Assembly (NCBI RefSeq): GCF_016808335.1
Contig: NC_053150.1
Location: forward strand, 24,882,538 to 24,946,537
Origin: Panicum virgatum
Lineage: Eukaryota > Streptophyta > Magnoliopsida > Poales > Poaceae
Reading direction: 5' to 3'
DNA length: 64,000 bases
This document shows positions 1 to 11,778 of this stretch, piece by piece; the first letter of the stretch is position 1; every line of letters starts with the position of its first letter. A program made the translations under genes and the position numbers. Under the pieces are notes generated by a model. It saw only the letters and a program-made list of their open reading frames with translations. It searched no databases and was not told the origin of the DNA.

Positions 1-1294
1 GCGCTTGGGCTCGCGGGTGGCGGCGGAGCTCGCCGGAGCGGGAGTTCCCGCGGCGGCGCGGCCTGGGGTTCGCCGGAGCTCGGCCTTTCCGGTGTTCCAG
101 TGGTCGTTTTGCCTCGGATTTAGCCCTGGAATGATCACCGCGACATGCGTGATCCACCTAGGGCTTCTGCTGAGCTCGGGGATGGCCGGAGCGGGGTGGG
201 CGGCACTGGTGGCGGTTCTACGCGGCGGCGCTTGCCGGTGTGAGGCGTTCCGGGGGTTCCAGTGCCTACGGCCCATCCAAACTAACGCCAAGACGACAGA
301 GGGGCTTTGGGGAGGCTTACCGAGGGTCGGAACGGGCTGGTGCGGCCGTGCAGGGCGGACGGCGACGACGTCGAGCGGCGGGTCGCGGGCGGCGCTCGCG
401 GAGGTGGCCGCTGAAGGGGTGCGCCGGGCCTGCTGACCCACGGAGGAGGTGCGCACGGGCCCTGTGAGGGTACACAAGGGGTCAGAACGGCCTGGGCTTC
501 GTCGGCGGCAAGAAATCACGGCGCGGACTGAACTCACCGGAGTTGGAGCTCGGGCACGATTCCGGCGAGGCAATGGCCTAGGGCCGATGCAGGGGCCGCA
601 GGAAGTTTTCTGGGGCCAGGGCGGAGCTAATGCGGTGGTTAGCCGGGGCTAGGAGGCAGTGGAGCGACCGGCCCACGGTGGTGCAGCGCTCTGCTCTACT
701 CTGAGTTCGGCGGCAGCGGCGGCTTGGGTTAGAGGCGGCTGCAGAGGTGGGGATGGGTCGCAGGGGGATCTCAGGGCGGTTTAAAAGGAAGGGGCTAGGG
801 TCCTGGGCGTCCGTGCCACGGGGCGCGCGGGCGAGATCTCCGACGAGATGCCCGGCGGTAGTTGCGCGAGCGGGATCCGGAGGAGGGGGATGAAATGGGC
901 CGAGCGCAAGTGATGGAGGGGAGTGGGCCGCGGCAAAGGGTGCTGGACCGGGCCAGGCTGGCTGGGCTGAGTGCTGGGGTGGTTTGGGCTGGGTTTGGGT
1001 TGAGTTTGGGTCCGGTTGGGTTTGGTTGTGGGTTTGTTTTTCCTTTTCCTTTCTAAATTCTAACCAAATACAACTAATTGAATTCAAACTAATTTGAATT
1101 CAAAACCTAACCACACAACAATAGAAAAGATGCTCCAGCATGAATGCAACACAAAAATTAAACCTATGATAAATTTTAATCATTAAGGAACAAAATTGAA
1201 TTAAATGCCCTACTAAGCACAATAAACCTTAAGAAAATAAATAAAGCCAATTAAATTTATTAACAAATGCTGAGATTTAAATTAGGGTGTTACA
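1..1294 (-). repeat. 3' LTR of T1 (partial)
   Basis: This is the distal part of a GC-rich Tekay-type LTR, ending at 1294 with GGGTGTTACA (minus strand TGTAACACCC). On the minus strand a TTTAAA box lies near 781-786. A splice-donor-like CTCG|GTAAG lies near 311-321, the same order as in the other Tekay LTRs of the window. The usual hairpin and polypurine tract that should separate pol from the LTR are absent: the LTR abuts the pol stop region. Confidence 0.85.
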
Positions 1295-1311
1295 GCTAGT
1301 TAGCAAAGAGA

Positions 1312-2283
1312 TTAGGATATGTCTTCATCAACTCCTTTTCCTTCTTCTGGCAAGTCTTCCGGAAAGACATCCGGGAATTCAGACATCACGCGAATACCAT
1401 CCGTGGGTCTAGCCTCCATCTGATGAAGAAAACCAGAAGGCTCTGTAGCACTGACTGTCACCTCTTGGCCATTAGATGCTAACAAGTGAACTGACCGCTG
1501 AGCACAATCAATTCTGACTCCCCACTTGGCAAGAGTATCCATTCCCAGAATCACATCAATACCCTTGGTGTCTATCACCATCAGATTTGTACTGAACTTT
1601 ACTCTCCCTATGGAAACACTGACTCTGGGGCAGGAGATATGAGACCTCATTTGTCCTCCAGGTGAAGATACTAACATGCACTTCTTTAATGTGTTAGTAC
1701 GAATACTATGATGCTCGACAAAAGACTGTGCAATAAAGGAATGCGTAGTACCAGTATCGAAAAGCACCATAGCTGGATATGAGTTAGCTAGAAGCATACC
1801 AAGAATGACTAGACTATCATCCCGAATGGTTTCTGCTGACACATGGTGAACTCTACCCTGGAGGTACTCTTTTGGTCCCTTCTTGGATTGCTCACGCTTT
1901 GTACGATCACTGCACACTGGTCTCGCTTGCTGCTGATCCTGATCATTCTGGGCATCTTGCTTGGAGCAGTTCCCAGAAATAAGGTGGGTCTCGTCACCAC
2001 TAGTATGCGGGATTGGGGAAAGGTCCTGGACTGGTGCTACTAGTGACAGCTGATTCTGAGGACAACTTTTGGAATAATGACCTTCTTGCCTGCATTGGTA
2101 GCATAGGCGGCGGCGGTGAAAGGCGTTACTTGGTTGACCTCCCTGTGAACTTAACATCACATCTTGCATTATTTCTGCTGCTTGCTCTTTGGACTCCTTG
2201 TGACTGCGTGGCTGAATCACCTTCATAGTGATAGTCAACCCATCAACATAATCATAGAGTGCTTGGTTCTTGACTTGTGTATC
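1312..2283 (-). pseudogene. T1 gag C-terminus + protease remnant fused to the pol end
   Basis: The frame contains a CCHC zinc knuckle (CYQCRQEGHYSKSCP) followed by an aspartic protease with the active-site motif LFDTGTTHSF. After the segment FPEDLPEE it runs into GKGVDEDIS and stops. In a shifted frame, the same DNA encodes the KTYPNLFA end of the chromodomain seen in full Tekay elements here. One internal deletion therefore removed RT, RNase H, integrase and most of the chromodomain, and left a frame change at the joint. Unlike Y and Z, T1 still has the zinc knuckle. No functional product is expected beyond a possible Gag-protease fragment. Confidence 0.85.
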
Positions 2284-2890
2284 TCTAGATCACTCAGAAT
2301 CCTTTCTCTTCTGGATGGTCTGTAGCTCGTCGACCGATGAACAGTCAAGGAAAAGGGAATCCTCTGCTAGCTGCTCTTGATGAGACCTCTTCCTCTTTGT
2401 ACTGGAGAACAACCTCTGGTTCCTCCTAGTTGCGGCTTCATCTTCAGTCGCACGAACTTGACGACAAGGAACGCCATAGAATTGGCAACACGGGCAAGTT
2501 TTCTCACCATCACCCATTGCACTATCTCCAAGGTCTTTTTGTTCTGCCGACATCTGAGCTGGGATAAAAGAAAATACAGATTGGTAAGGTCAAGGAAGAG
2601 AGAAAAGACCCCATTAATTAAGGTTCTATCTTATTTAGACAACACTGCACAGGCACCACTGCTGATAACTCCAGATAGGTGTTACATAAATCCGAGAAAA
2701 GGAACTATAGCATAACTCTTCTGTCTTGTCTGAGAGATTCTCGAATTCTTCTGTACTATCTGTGGATCGGGATGTCACATCCCTACCCCCTGACAGAAAC
2801 CGACGTCCTCGTCGGTGACGTCCTCGTCGGTGAACCCCTGGATATCACATCCTCTTCGCGCTATCCTTCTTATCAACAAGACAGAAACCC
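2284..2890 (-). repeat. Fragment of another chromovirus LTR inside T1
   Basis: On the minus strand the segment reads as a pol-end hairpin (2799-2816), a purine tract CAGGGGGTAGGGA, then an LTR-like start TGTGACATCCC at 2779 running left to about 2290. This is the layout of a Tekay 3' end (hairpin, AGGGGGTAGGG, TGTAACACC) with different sequence, so it looks like the 3' junction of a related family. It replaces the N-terminal part of T1 gag. An 87-codon frame (2290-2553) inside it has no recognised domain. A 15-bp duplication of GACGTCCTCGTCGGT lies at 2802-2831. Confidence 0.55.
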
Positions 2891-3377
2891 AAGGCATGAT
2901 AAGGTAGAGAGGATAGAGTGGATTGTTTTACCCCCAACGGTCTAACTCATTCTATTATTTAATTAACTTTAACTTAAATCTGATTTTCATTAAAAAAATT
3001 TAACTACTAAACTATACAATCATTCAAAAATCCAAATCAAGCATGTAGCATAATAACAGGCAGACAATTTTCACAACTTAGCCGAGTTTAACATCCGATC
3101 CGACTAACACAACATGTCGCAGAACGTGCTATCGTATTATTATAAAAGGGTCACCTAGCTAATACTCATGCTGGTCAAATGACTGATTCAGGCTAAAATC
3201 TACGAAAACTATTCTTTAGAGAGAGAAATCAAGACAAGACGAGTAAAAGGAATAGAATTCAAGGGGTATAATAGCAAAATAGTTTCAGTAGACAAGGATT
3301 GGAGAGAAGAAGCCCTAAAACTCGACCAGTTCTATCTAGGCTTTCGTCCTACAGTCGATACGGCTCTGATACCACAT
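2891..3377 (-). other. T1 leader with primer-binding site
   Basis: This untranslated leader is recognisably related to those of Y (60523-61095) and Z (51673-52245). The primer-binding site is at 3362-3374 (minus strand TGGTATCAGAGCC), which matches the 3' end of plant initiator Met tRNA. It lies 3 nt from the LTR end. No ORF is supported. Confidence 0.8.
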
Positions 3378-6300
3378 TGTAACACCCGATTTATAAAAGA
3401 ACATAAACCGAGCAATCATATATGTGCCAGGATCAAGTCACACGTATATACAACAGAATGAACAGTATATCACAGCACATATCACGAATAAGACATAATA
3501 AAGCGAATACGAATGTATTTATTACATAAATGACAAAAATGTCTGATACAGCGGAAGCGAAGTACAAATACGATAAAAACCCTCCGAAGCTGAGCAGGGC
3601 GCCACAGGGACGTCGACTGGGAGACGAACGCCGAGAAGTCCTCGTAGTCCTGGTAGCGCTGAGCGAACTCCCTCGTGTCGGCAGGAACTGAGCAGCAGTA
3701 GCGTAGCCAAGAGCAAAAAAATAGAGAAGAGGCAAGAGTGAGTACACAACTTGTACTCAACAAGTATAACACAAACTATGAGGCTCTAAGGTTGGCTGAC
3801 TCATCTGCATTAGCTTTTAAGTCTTGGAAAAATTTTATTAAAGCTATTTACTACGAGTTGATGATTTACCATAAACCCAGTTACATAGTAATTAATCAAG
3901 ATTAAACATGTTACTACTGAGAACCAAACCAAAACCACCAAGGTAACCCCGAGAGGCACCTCCCTCGTCGGAAGGAGATAACCCCACTAATCAAAAGGAG
4001 GATCTGGGCCGCTCATGACCGTGAGCACGGCTAGTATACCAGTTTTTTACACTCTGCAGAGGTTGCACATCTTTACCCACAAGTCGTGAGCTATGCTAGT
4101 TGTTCATCACACTTCCTTGGGTGAGATGACTAGCAAACTCACTACGAGGCCTTTACAAAGAATTTCGTTGGTAAGGAGTAACCGCGAGGGTGGATCGGCG
4201 ACTATGGAGCAGGTCTAGTGGGCGTCAAGACACAGGTACGCAGACCAAGCACAGATGAGGCCACTCAGTATGAGGGCCATAGAAGCTTACCGCCCCTGCC
4301 CCGCAGGTAAGTTACTCCAAACCAAAAAGAGCTAATTATTACGCCAAGACCGTCTCATTCTAGTCTTGTGGTAGCGCTGTTGTCCCAGGTTGTTGCTCTA
4401 TGAATCGATCCTTATGGAGAGTGGCCAACCCAGCAGTAAGCACCGTGCTGGCCCCCTAAACCATGTTTCTAACAAAACCAATTTTAACGAGACGTGAGCC
4501 ACTCAAGCCACACAGAGGGCCACTCTCAGAATTAAGTTGCATATACCATTAATCAAATTAATTAAAAAGGACCAAGTGTGTTAAAGCGCGGCACCTAGCA
4601 CAACTAACCAAAATGCAACCCAAAGGATATATATAAAGGATATAAAGTGGCTAGGAAATCCTTATAGGCATACAATATTAAAATGCAGTATGAAATTGTA
4701 TTTAAAAGTGATAGGTTGTTCATGTTACACTTGCCTTCCTCGTACTGCTCCTGCTGCTGCTCAAAGTGCTCGGAAGACGGCTACTCCGGGTACTGGTACT
4801 GGGGCTCCTCCGGTAGCTCAACGTCAACTCACGAACACATGGCCAAAACAATGCACAATAATAAGCATACAAGCAAACACTAACAAAAACTAAGAAACAG
4901 TACATCAATACATAGAAACAGTACATCAATACATAGAAACAGCACACTAAACTAGTCTAAAACTATTCTATGCATTGCAACGATCGCGTGGACATAAAGA
5001 ATGCCTAAAACGGAGCTAAAACGCATAATCTAGGCCAAAAACAAGTTCTAGGGGCTTATCTGCGAGAAAAACTAAGTTCCAGGGGGTTTTATGCAAAAAC
5101 CGAGGGCCTAAATGTAATTAACCGTTAACTCCAGGGTCTAACTCGTAAAAGAACAAGCGCTGGACGGCGGGTACTAATTTGGGAAAGCTCAGGGGCTTAA
5201 GTGAATAAAACAGGCCTAATCTGTAATTATTTTTGAATGGCTGTGGACCGCGGGTTGAATCTAAGAAAGCTGGGGGGGTCTTTAGCAAAAGAGCCAGGCG
5301 CTGACCGGTATCTGCTGGTTTGACTCCGGGCCTATCTAATCCGGACCGTAGATCTAGGATCGGACGGCCAGGGTGACTTGTGGGCGACGGCGGCGGTGGA
5401 ACGCGCCGGAATTCTCTGTTCCGCGGCGGCGCACGATGGGGGTCGCCGGAGTTTGCCAAATCCGGCACTCCGGGGGTCAATTCGACCCGCACCAGGGTCA
5501 GGGGTGAACTACATGCCATGCGTGATCGATCTAGGGTATTATTTGGGCATGTGGAGGCCTGCAACGGCGAGCGAATCTACAGCGGCGGTTCTGCGTAGCA
5601 GGGTTCACCGGCGCGGCGGCGCTTCCCTCACTGGAGCAACTACAAGCTACGAACTCTAGTCTAAAACGAAGGGCAAGGCAGAACGAAGCTCACCTAGGCT
5701 TGGATTTCAAATGGGGAGGTCGTGCGGGCGCTGACGTCGAGCTCCGGCGGCGAGGTTGACCTTGCGCACCCGGAGGAGGCTGTCGCAGGGGTCGGGGTCG
5801 GAGAAGTAAGGCCCGAGGAGGCTCCTGGCGCCGAGGCGGAGCTGGTGCGCTGCTCGGCCAGGGCTCCGGTGTGGCGGAGCAGCGTAGCCGCGGTGGCGCA
5901 GAGCGGCGGCACGGCGGAGTGGGGCGGTGCGGCGGCAACTAGGTTTAGGGGCAGCCGCAGAGGTGGAGATAGGGTTCCGGGGGTGCGGGCTGGGGTGTTT
6001 AAGAAGGCGCCGGGGATCTTGGGGGGGGGCGCCCGTCGTGATCCCGGCGGGGATTGCGGGGCAGTCGGTGTGTGTGCGGTGGATGCGGGAGGAGAGGGAA
6101 GGCGCTGAGGCGCGGGCCCGGGCGGTCAATGGCGGGGCGGGGAGCGCGTGCGGGCGACGCGGGTGAGCGGGCGCTGACAGGCTGGCCCGCCTTGTCAGTC
6201 GGGGACGCATGCGCGCGGCGCGGGGCTGAGAGGGACGCTGGGCTACGGTGGGGAGGAGGCCAGAGGTGGGCCGGACGCATGGCACGGGGCAGGCCGGGGA

Positions 6301-6725
6301 AAAGGACGATGGGCTGGGCCACGCGTGGAGGGGCAGCGGGCTACACGGCGCCTGCTGGGCCAGGGGGGTGTGGGCCGCGCTGGGAGAGGAATAGGAGGAA
6401 AGGGTTGGGCTGGTTTCGGGGTTGGGCTGGACTGAGGTTATGGGTTTCTATTTCTATTACTTCTTCTATTTCTTTTCCTATTCAAACTAACTCAACCAAA
6501 TCTATTTGAATTCAAAATTGAATTTGAATTCAACTCTAACACTCAAACAAATAAATCAATGCTCCAGCATGAATGCAACATTAAAAGTAAACCTAGGAAA
6601 AAAATTAATTACTTGAGGAACAACATTTTAGATTAACTGCAAGTCTAACACAATAAACCTTAGAAAATTAAATAAAGCCAATTAAATTTATTATAAAATG
6701 CTGAAATTTAAATTAGGGTGTTACA
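3378..6725 (-). repeat. 5' LTR of T1
   Basis: A 3.35-kb LTR bounded by TGTAACACCC (3378) and GGGTGTTACA (6725). On the minus strand the order is: AT-rich start, GC-rich block with a TTTAA box near 5998, a donor-like TAG|GTGAGC near 5692, a Q/E-rich candidate exon at about 4737-4826 (one TAG stop), and a second candidate exon near 3640-3690. A 22-bp motif is repeated in tandem at about 4895-4940. ORFs called within this LTR are not supported as stand-alone genes. Confidence 0.88.
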
Positions 6726-7740
6726 GTTGCCCAGCATCTTGAGAAGTAAGTAGTCGTAGTGGGGCACAGCCATGAACTTGGCCAGTGCCGGTCTTCCCAA
6801 GATGGCATGGTAAGAAGATTCGAAGTCAGCTACTTCGAACTTGATATATCCTGGAACGATGCCGTAGAAGGGAGCTTTGCTCGGTGTGAGCAAGCTCATG
6901 TAGTTAAGGCCCATCTTCATCAGTGTGCTTGCAAAGATCAGGTTGAGCCATTCCACCATCAACAAGTACTCGAGTGGGCTTGGATCCTTGGACGACAGGG
7001 TCGAGTACTAGTGGGAACTTTCTTGGTTCAGAGAAGCTGGTCCACTGATCCTCCCTGGAGAAGGTGATGGGGACCTCGCTGTACATTAAGGGTCTCTGAA
7101 TTGTGGGCTCAACTGAGAGGATCTCCCTGAGTAGTAACTTTTGGGCATGTTTGGAGAAACTTGGATCTCCTCCAAATATGACATTGACCATGTTTTCGGG
7201 TTTCTGGAACCGGCCAGGGTCTTTCTTGTCCTCATTGTCGTCCTCCTTGTTATGCTTCTTCTTAGGTACATCCGGCTGTGATCCAGAAGGACTTGCGTAT
7301 GATTGAACACTCGAACATCCAGTGGTTACTCTTGGGGTGGATCGGGCACCTCTTGTAGTGCAGGATCTTGTCAAATTGATCCTGAGGCTTTTCTGTGCGA
7401 TCCATAGTTCCGATGGTATCGTCTGGCTTGCGTTTGTGCGCAGGATCCCGCTGGTTACTGGGGCCTCTATGGTCATTATTGCGCTTCCCATTGTTGTCAT
7501 TGTTACAGTGAGGAAAATGGCTACACTCTTGTTCCTCTTCATCTGCCCAGCACTGCATCATGTCACGTAGATCCACCACCATTTTGGGATGGTTACGCCC
7601 AAAATCATGATAAAGTAATTGGGTGGTGATGCCGTCGTGGAAGTAGTGGATGCCGTCATCAGAGACATTGGTGATGGTTGCCTTTGTGTCGAAGAAGCGC
7701 TTGACTTAGGACCTGATTGCTTTGCCTGGCTCTTGCTTAC
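6726..7740 (-). pseudogene. Tat-type gag C-terminus and protease (degenerate)
   Basis: Read on the minus strand, gag continues from the Athila1 insertion site through a Cys/His region with CPIHPKSNHWMFEC. It shifts frame near 7310 and continues with KLLLREILSVEP and SREDQW, reaching the protease motif VLVDGG. A second shift just after the active site moves into the frame that contains LNLIFASTLMKMG and ILGRPALAKFMAVPHY. T1 interrupts it after the motif LLLKMLG. Both shifts are best explained as decay. Confidence 0.8.
7736..7740. repeat. Target-site duplication of Athila1 (left)
   Basis: CTTAC directly flanks the left LTR and matches 22103-22107 at the right end, confirming the element boundaries. 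Confidence 0.92.
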
Positions 7741-8947
7741 TGTTGACGCTTCTTAAAGCGCCAATTTACGTACCGCAAGCGCACGGATCGTGTAGCTTTT
7801 CCCTTAGAGTATTCCCCCAAGGTTTATCAATCCATGGAACAAGTGTATTACTATGCTTAACTAAGCACTAATGATGTTAGTAAAAGATCTATATTGAGTG
7901 TATGAGTATGAAATAGATCTAATCTAACCAATCTAATCTAATCTAGACTAGTGAGCAATGATAGATGTGTGCACAAGATATGAAGAGCATTTGTCCATAG
8001 GGTCTAGGATCACTAGAGGTGTAATCGCCGAGCAACAAAGAACTGATCTAATCTACCAAAGGTGTGTTCGAAGATCAAAACCTTTCCCTCCCGCATACTG
8101 TCACTACACGTGGATAATCGGTAACGAATCAACAAGAACACGATAGTTGATGTAATCTAAGTAAACCATGCAAGAGCAAAGCAAACCCAAAGCCAAGTCA
8201 CAAACTATTAAGCATCAAAGCATCATCAACAAGAATTGTGATAGATCAATCTCATAAAGGATTCGGCAATTACAACTCAAGATCTCCTTACAACCCCATG
8301 AACAAACGAGGACTTTACCCCCATGAAGCTAAGCGAAGCGTAGTCGATCATGGTGACGAAATCTCCGGCAAGGGATGGATCCCTTGCTGTCCTCCAACTT
8401 GCAGCGGCACCGAGGGATGATGAGGCCTCCGGTGTCACCTTTCTCTTGTGTCTAACTCGAATGTATCTCTGGATGCTCTTTCTCTGTGATCTCTGCGAAC
8501 CCTCTAGATGCTCTCTCTTTGACAGCAGCTTCGGGGTATTTATAGGCAGATATAGTCGGTGGTTTTAGTAAAACATAGATTAGGGTTGACGCATACTTCG
8601 TGCTGAAGAAAACCGAGACCGATTGGGCTCCGAAAAGGGCTAGGTCGGCCGGCCCAAGGACTCCAGGCCATCCGGCCTGGGCCTTTTCTGGCCCCTTTCG
8701 GTCCCATCTTTCGCGTGTTGAATCTTCCTCTTATTCCTCATCTTAGCCCAGTTGTAACCATGCGTCAAAACATCTCCGAAAATGTCCAATTTCCTGTCAA
8801 AATGCAACATGCTCCAAAATCCAGGACAAAATCGAAAACAGTCAAGTTCGGGTGCCAAGTGGCGGGTTAGTAGATGAATCATCCCGAAGAATTTACCAAA
8901 ACAACTCTTAATCATATAGTAAAATGGGTACTTAAGGAGCGCCAACA
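7741..8947 (-). repeat. 3' LTR of Athila1
   Basis: A 1207-bp LTR, uninterrupted, and therefore the reference for the broken 5' LTR. A TATA box (minus strand TATAAATA) is at 8537-8544. About 100-140 bp upstream of it is a GC module with two GGCCGGCC-like motifs (8643-8680), slightly mutated compared with the copy in the 5' LTR. Confidence 0.92.
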
Positions 8948-10780
8948 TTCCCCCCATGCTTAGCTTTTGCTCGTCCTCGAGCAAATCAAATCATCAAATC
9001 CTTCCAAGGGTTGCTCAAGAGTTCTCGAACTGCAAAATTCACTTATGCAAACAAGTCTAACAATATTTCTTCAAACAAAGGTTAGAGGAGCAGCGAGGAT
9101 AATCATATCATGGGCGTTTAAAAACTCATCCAATATTACTCCACAACTCTTACCTTTAGCCGGCAACTCGAATATCGACAACACTTGCTTTTCTTCCCAT
9201 CCTTGGAGGTTTTTTTCTCTTTTTTTTTATTTAACAAACAAAATACCCTGCAACAAAGGTTAGACCAAAAATTCTTGCACAAGTCCTTTCATGTCTCTCA
9301 ATATAAGTGGCTATCCTATTTTTATTTGCAAGCTCTCATCTCCCGAAAGTCTCTCAAGTATAAAGTGGGGCTATAGGTGAGGCTTAGCAAAGTATATACA
9401 TATATTGTCAAATTTAGAAAACCTTCTAATGATTGCTTACCTTCCGAGCCAATGATCATGAGAGTTTCTCCATAGTGTAAAGGGTTCAAGGGTAAGAAGA
9501 TTTAGAATGGTGGACATGTGCAAAGGCATACAAAAAGATTGACTTCAAGGCACAAGCATCGTCCTCGTTGTTGGATTGCACATGGTTGGAATTGAGGATA
9601 TTGTTCTCAAACAACAAGGTGATATCTCTTTGCACTTCTCTAACCATAGAATCCCTTCATTTATTTTTTTTCTTCTCTTCTGATACATTTTTCTTTTCTC
9701 TTTCTTCTCTTTTTTTTTCTCTTCCGAATTTTCTCTCTTTGTTCCGACCCTTTTCATGGGACACTTTCTATAAAACATAGATAGGTAAATCTCCAAAGTG
9801 TCTCCCTAAATTTTTAGAGCCCGAACCGAGACCAGAGAGGCCTAGGCCGGCCGGCTCAAGAGGTGTAGGCCGGCCGGCCTGGGGCTTTCCCAGGTCGGAT
9901 TCGGTCCATCTTTCCAGTACTCCTTCCTTTCTTCATCCCAAAGTTATGTTTTATACAAATCATGCGCAAAGACAGAACGTATCCTCTCAATTGGGTTGTG
10001 GTCAAGGAAGACGATAATAAACAAGATAATCTCGGGTTCGGGTTTTGGAATCCGGTAGATTTCATGAGTTGTTCCAATGAGGAATTCTCATTACTGAATA
10101 TTGACGTGGCTAGCAATTCAGAGATGAAAAATACAGACATGATCATTTCTCGAAATTAAAACTCCCAAGAGAAAGAAATCCTAACTCAACTTAATGTACA
10201 TCCAATACTTATGGTGGAACGAATATAGCTTGTGGATGATAGGATTTTTACTCTCAACTTGCCAAGAACTTGATCAACCTTATGCTTGTAGGGGTTTTAT
10301 TATTTTTATGAAATTAAAGTCCTCCAAATCATGCCTTACTCGCAAGCGTAATCAAAACCAAGTGCTAGATTAAAGCTCAAGTGTGGGTATTAACATGGAC
10401 GAATAATTTACTAAGCTCCACAAATACAAAATAATTTTCATGACAACGCTCGTGAACAATTGCTTTAAAGAAAATAAAGTAAAACTGAATGCATAAATAA
10501 AATTGCACGATCCAACAAAAACAAAGACTCTTTTTATTTTGTTTTCATGACTCAACGCTAATTTAAGACTCACTCTCACACATGCGAAAAATAAAGCACA
10601 CAACGCTAGACTATGACTCTCACACATGCGAAAAATAAAGCACACTCACACGACGAACTTTCGAGTAAACAAAGACCAAAATTCAATCTACGAGTCGTCA
10701 CACCTTCCCCCCCATGCTTAGATTATGCGGCGTTCTTGTCGCAATGATATAAAAGACGGGTGTGACACTCGTCGGTGTTC
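8948..10780 (-). other. Athila1 3' untranslated region with PPT, hairpin and repeats
   Basis: Nothing coding is supported in these 1.8 kb. At the LTR edge is the polypurine tract (minus strand CATGGGGGGAA, 8948-8958), preceded on the minus strand by a perfect 8-bp hairpin (8966-8985, loop AGGA). A long purine-rich tract in the sense strand lies at about 9658-9725. A GC module with paired GGCCGGCCGG motifs lies at 9845-9879. A 44-bp tandem pair is at 10573-10646. A second PPT-like tract, CATGGGGGGGAAGG, is at about 10702-10714 with a decayed hairpin next to it (10726-10743). Confidence 0.75.
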
Positions 10781-11602
10781 TCAACGGCACCTCGGGCAAT
10801 TGCATCTTGGACGCCCTCCTCTTTCTTGCTTTTGTAGATTTCCGACCATCTCGAATAACTTCCTTATGTTGCGGTCAAGGAAGTTGTAGTCTCTCTCAAC
10901 CAAGCTCTCGATGTCGTCCATCCTTCGATCCATTGCCACGATTCGATCGTGACACCTATCGATGGTGGTGCGGAGATCCGCGATTTCATTGCGGCACTTG
11001 AAACAGCACCCGAAGTGATGCCCGCCGCGGTTGGGGCTGTCATCCTCGGGCTCGTCGTCGTCCTTCTTCTTCTTGCCGCTATCACCTCCGGAGGGGTCGT
11101 CTTCCTCTTTCCTCTCCTCTTCGGCCCACCCCGGCCAATCATCATCGTAGTCACGACCGGTGGCACCCCATGAACTAGGGCTCATGATGCTCTCCCAATC
11201 GCTGTCTCCAGCATAGTCCTTCGGCTCCGGGGTGTGCTCGATGTAGTTCTTTCTTTTGACTCCGAGGAGGCGCAAGGAACGCCTAAGTGCGGGTGGCTTT
11301 TTGTCTTGTCGCTTCTCGCCTTCGTCTTCGTCGCTGCTGATGACGACAACCACCCTTTGGGCTTGAGCTAACTTCTCATTGTACCATTGAAGGCCCTTCC
11401 CTCCGACGCTCATCCTTGCCTGAGTATTGAATTTCTTCGGAGGGGCTGTCGCTTCACATCACTTTGCTTCGACAAGGAGGGGCTGCGCACCAGTTGCCGA
11501 GATGGGGCTAGGCGTCTTTGGCATGGGGGTGTCGGGCGTCCAACCCCTCTCCTCAATCTCCATTGTTGCAATCATGGTTCTTGCGCTCGCTGGACCGGCC
11601 AT
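10781..11602 (-). pseudogene. Athila1 env-position ORF (unknown function, one stop codon)
   Basis: The frame starts at an ATG at 11600-11602, 70 nt below a TATA box, and runs 273 codons with one internal TGA (11459-11461). The intact part from 11413 is 210 aa. Visible traits are a Pro/Thr-rich N-terminus, an acidic Ser/Asp/Glu and Lys-rich middle (runs such as KKKKDDDEPEDD), a Cys motif FGCCFKCRN, and a C-terminal heptad-like helix with IADLRTTIDRCHDRI. The protein ends in a Cys-rich RCNCPRCR tail. No signal peptide or membrane segment is visible, so it is not a classical envelope protein. It occupies the position where Athila elements carry an additional ORF. Confidence 0.65.
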
Positions 11603-11670
11603 TGTCGAAGTCTCTCACGAGGTGGTGGTGTAGATTGAAAAGTATGAGAGAAAAGATCTAACCCGCGCCT

Positions 11671-11679
11671 CTATTTAAG
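11671..11679 (-). promoter_or_regulatory. TATA box of the Athila1 internal promoter
   Basis: The minus strand reads CTTAAATAG within a GCCTCTATTTAA block (plus-strand reading) that is identical in front of the corresponding Athila2 ORF. It is correctly placed about 70 nt upstream of the ATG at 11602. A pyrimidine- and adenine-rich leader follows. Confidence 0.55.
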
Positions 11680-11778
11680 TCCCGAAAAGACTTGGACGAG
11701 AAGTCCAATATCTCTTCGGTTTTGGTATGTGAAATCTATAAGGCACAGGTTTGAAATTTCCTTATCTCGTACCTACCA

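Larger units (their letters stand above)
1..6725 (-). mobile_element. T1: internally deleted Tekay/Del-type Ty3-gypsy element
   Basis: The element reads on the minus strand. Its 5' LTR is at the right (3378-6725), then come a Met-tRNA primer site, a short leader, a gag/protease remnant, and a 3' LTR that leaves the window at base 1. The LTRs have TGTAACACC...GGGTGTTACA ends. RT, RNase H and integrase are missing: protease sequence is joined directly to the last codons of the pol frame. The right end interrupts the protease of a Tat-type element (next bases GTTGC), so T1 is younger than that host. The target duplication cannot be checked because the left end is outside. It cannot be autonomous. 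Confidence 0.85.

Noticed and set aside
3362..3374. tRNA gene at the primer-binding sites
   Set aside because: Only the 12-19 nt complementary to tRNA 3' ends are present; no cloverleaf or internal promoter boxes.
8350..8568. ORFs in the Athila1 LTRs (8350-8568, 17480-17710)
   Set aside because: Present in both LTRs because they are repeats; they run through the TATA region and have no coding features.
10781..11602. True retroviral envelope gene
   Set aside because: No signal peptide, transmembrane helix or glycoprotein features are visible; only the position resembles env.
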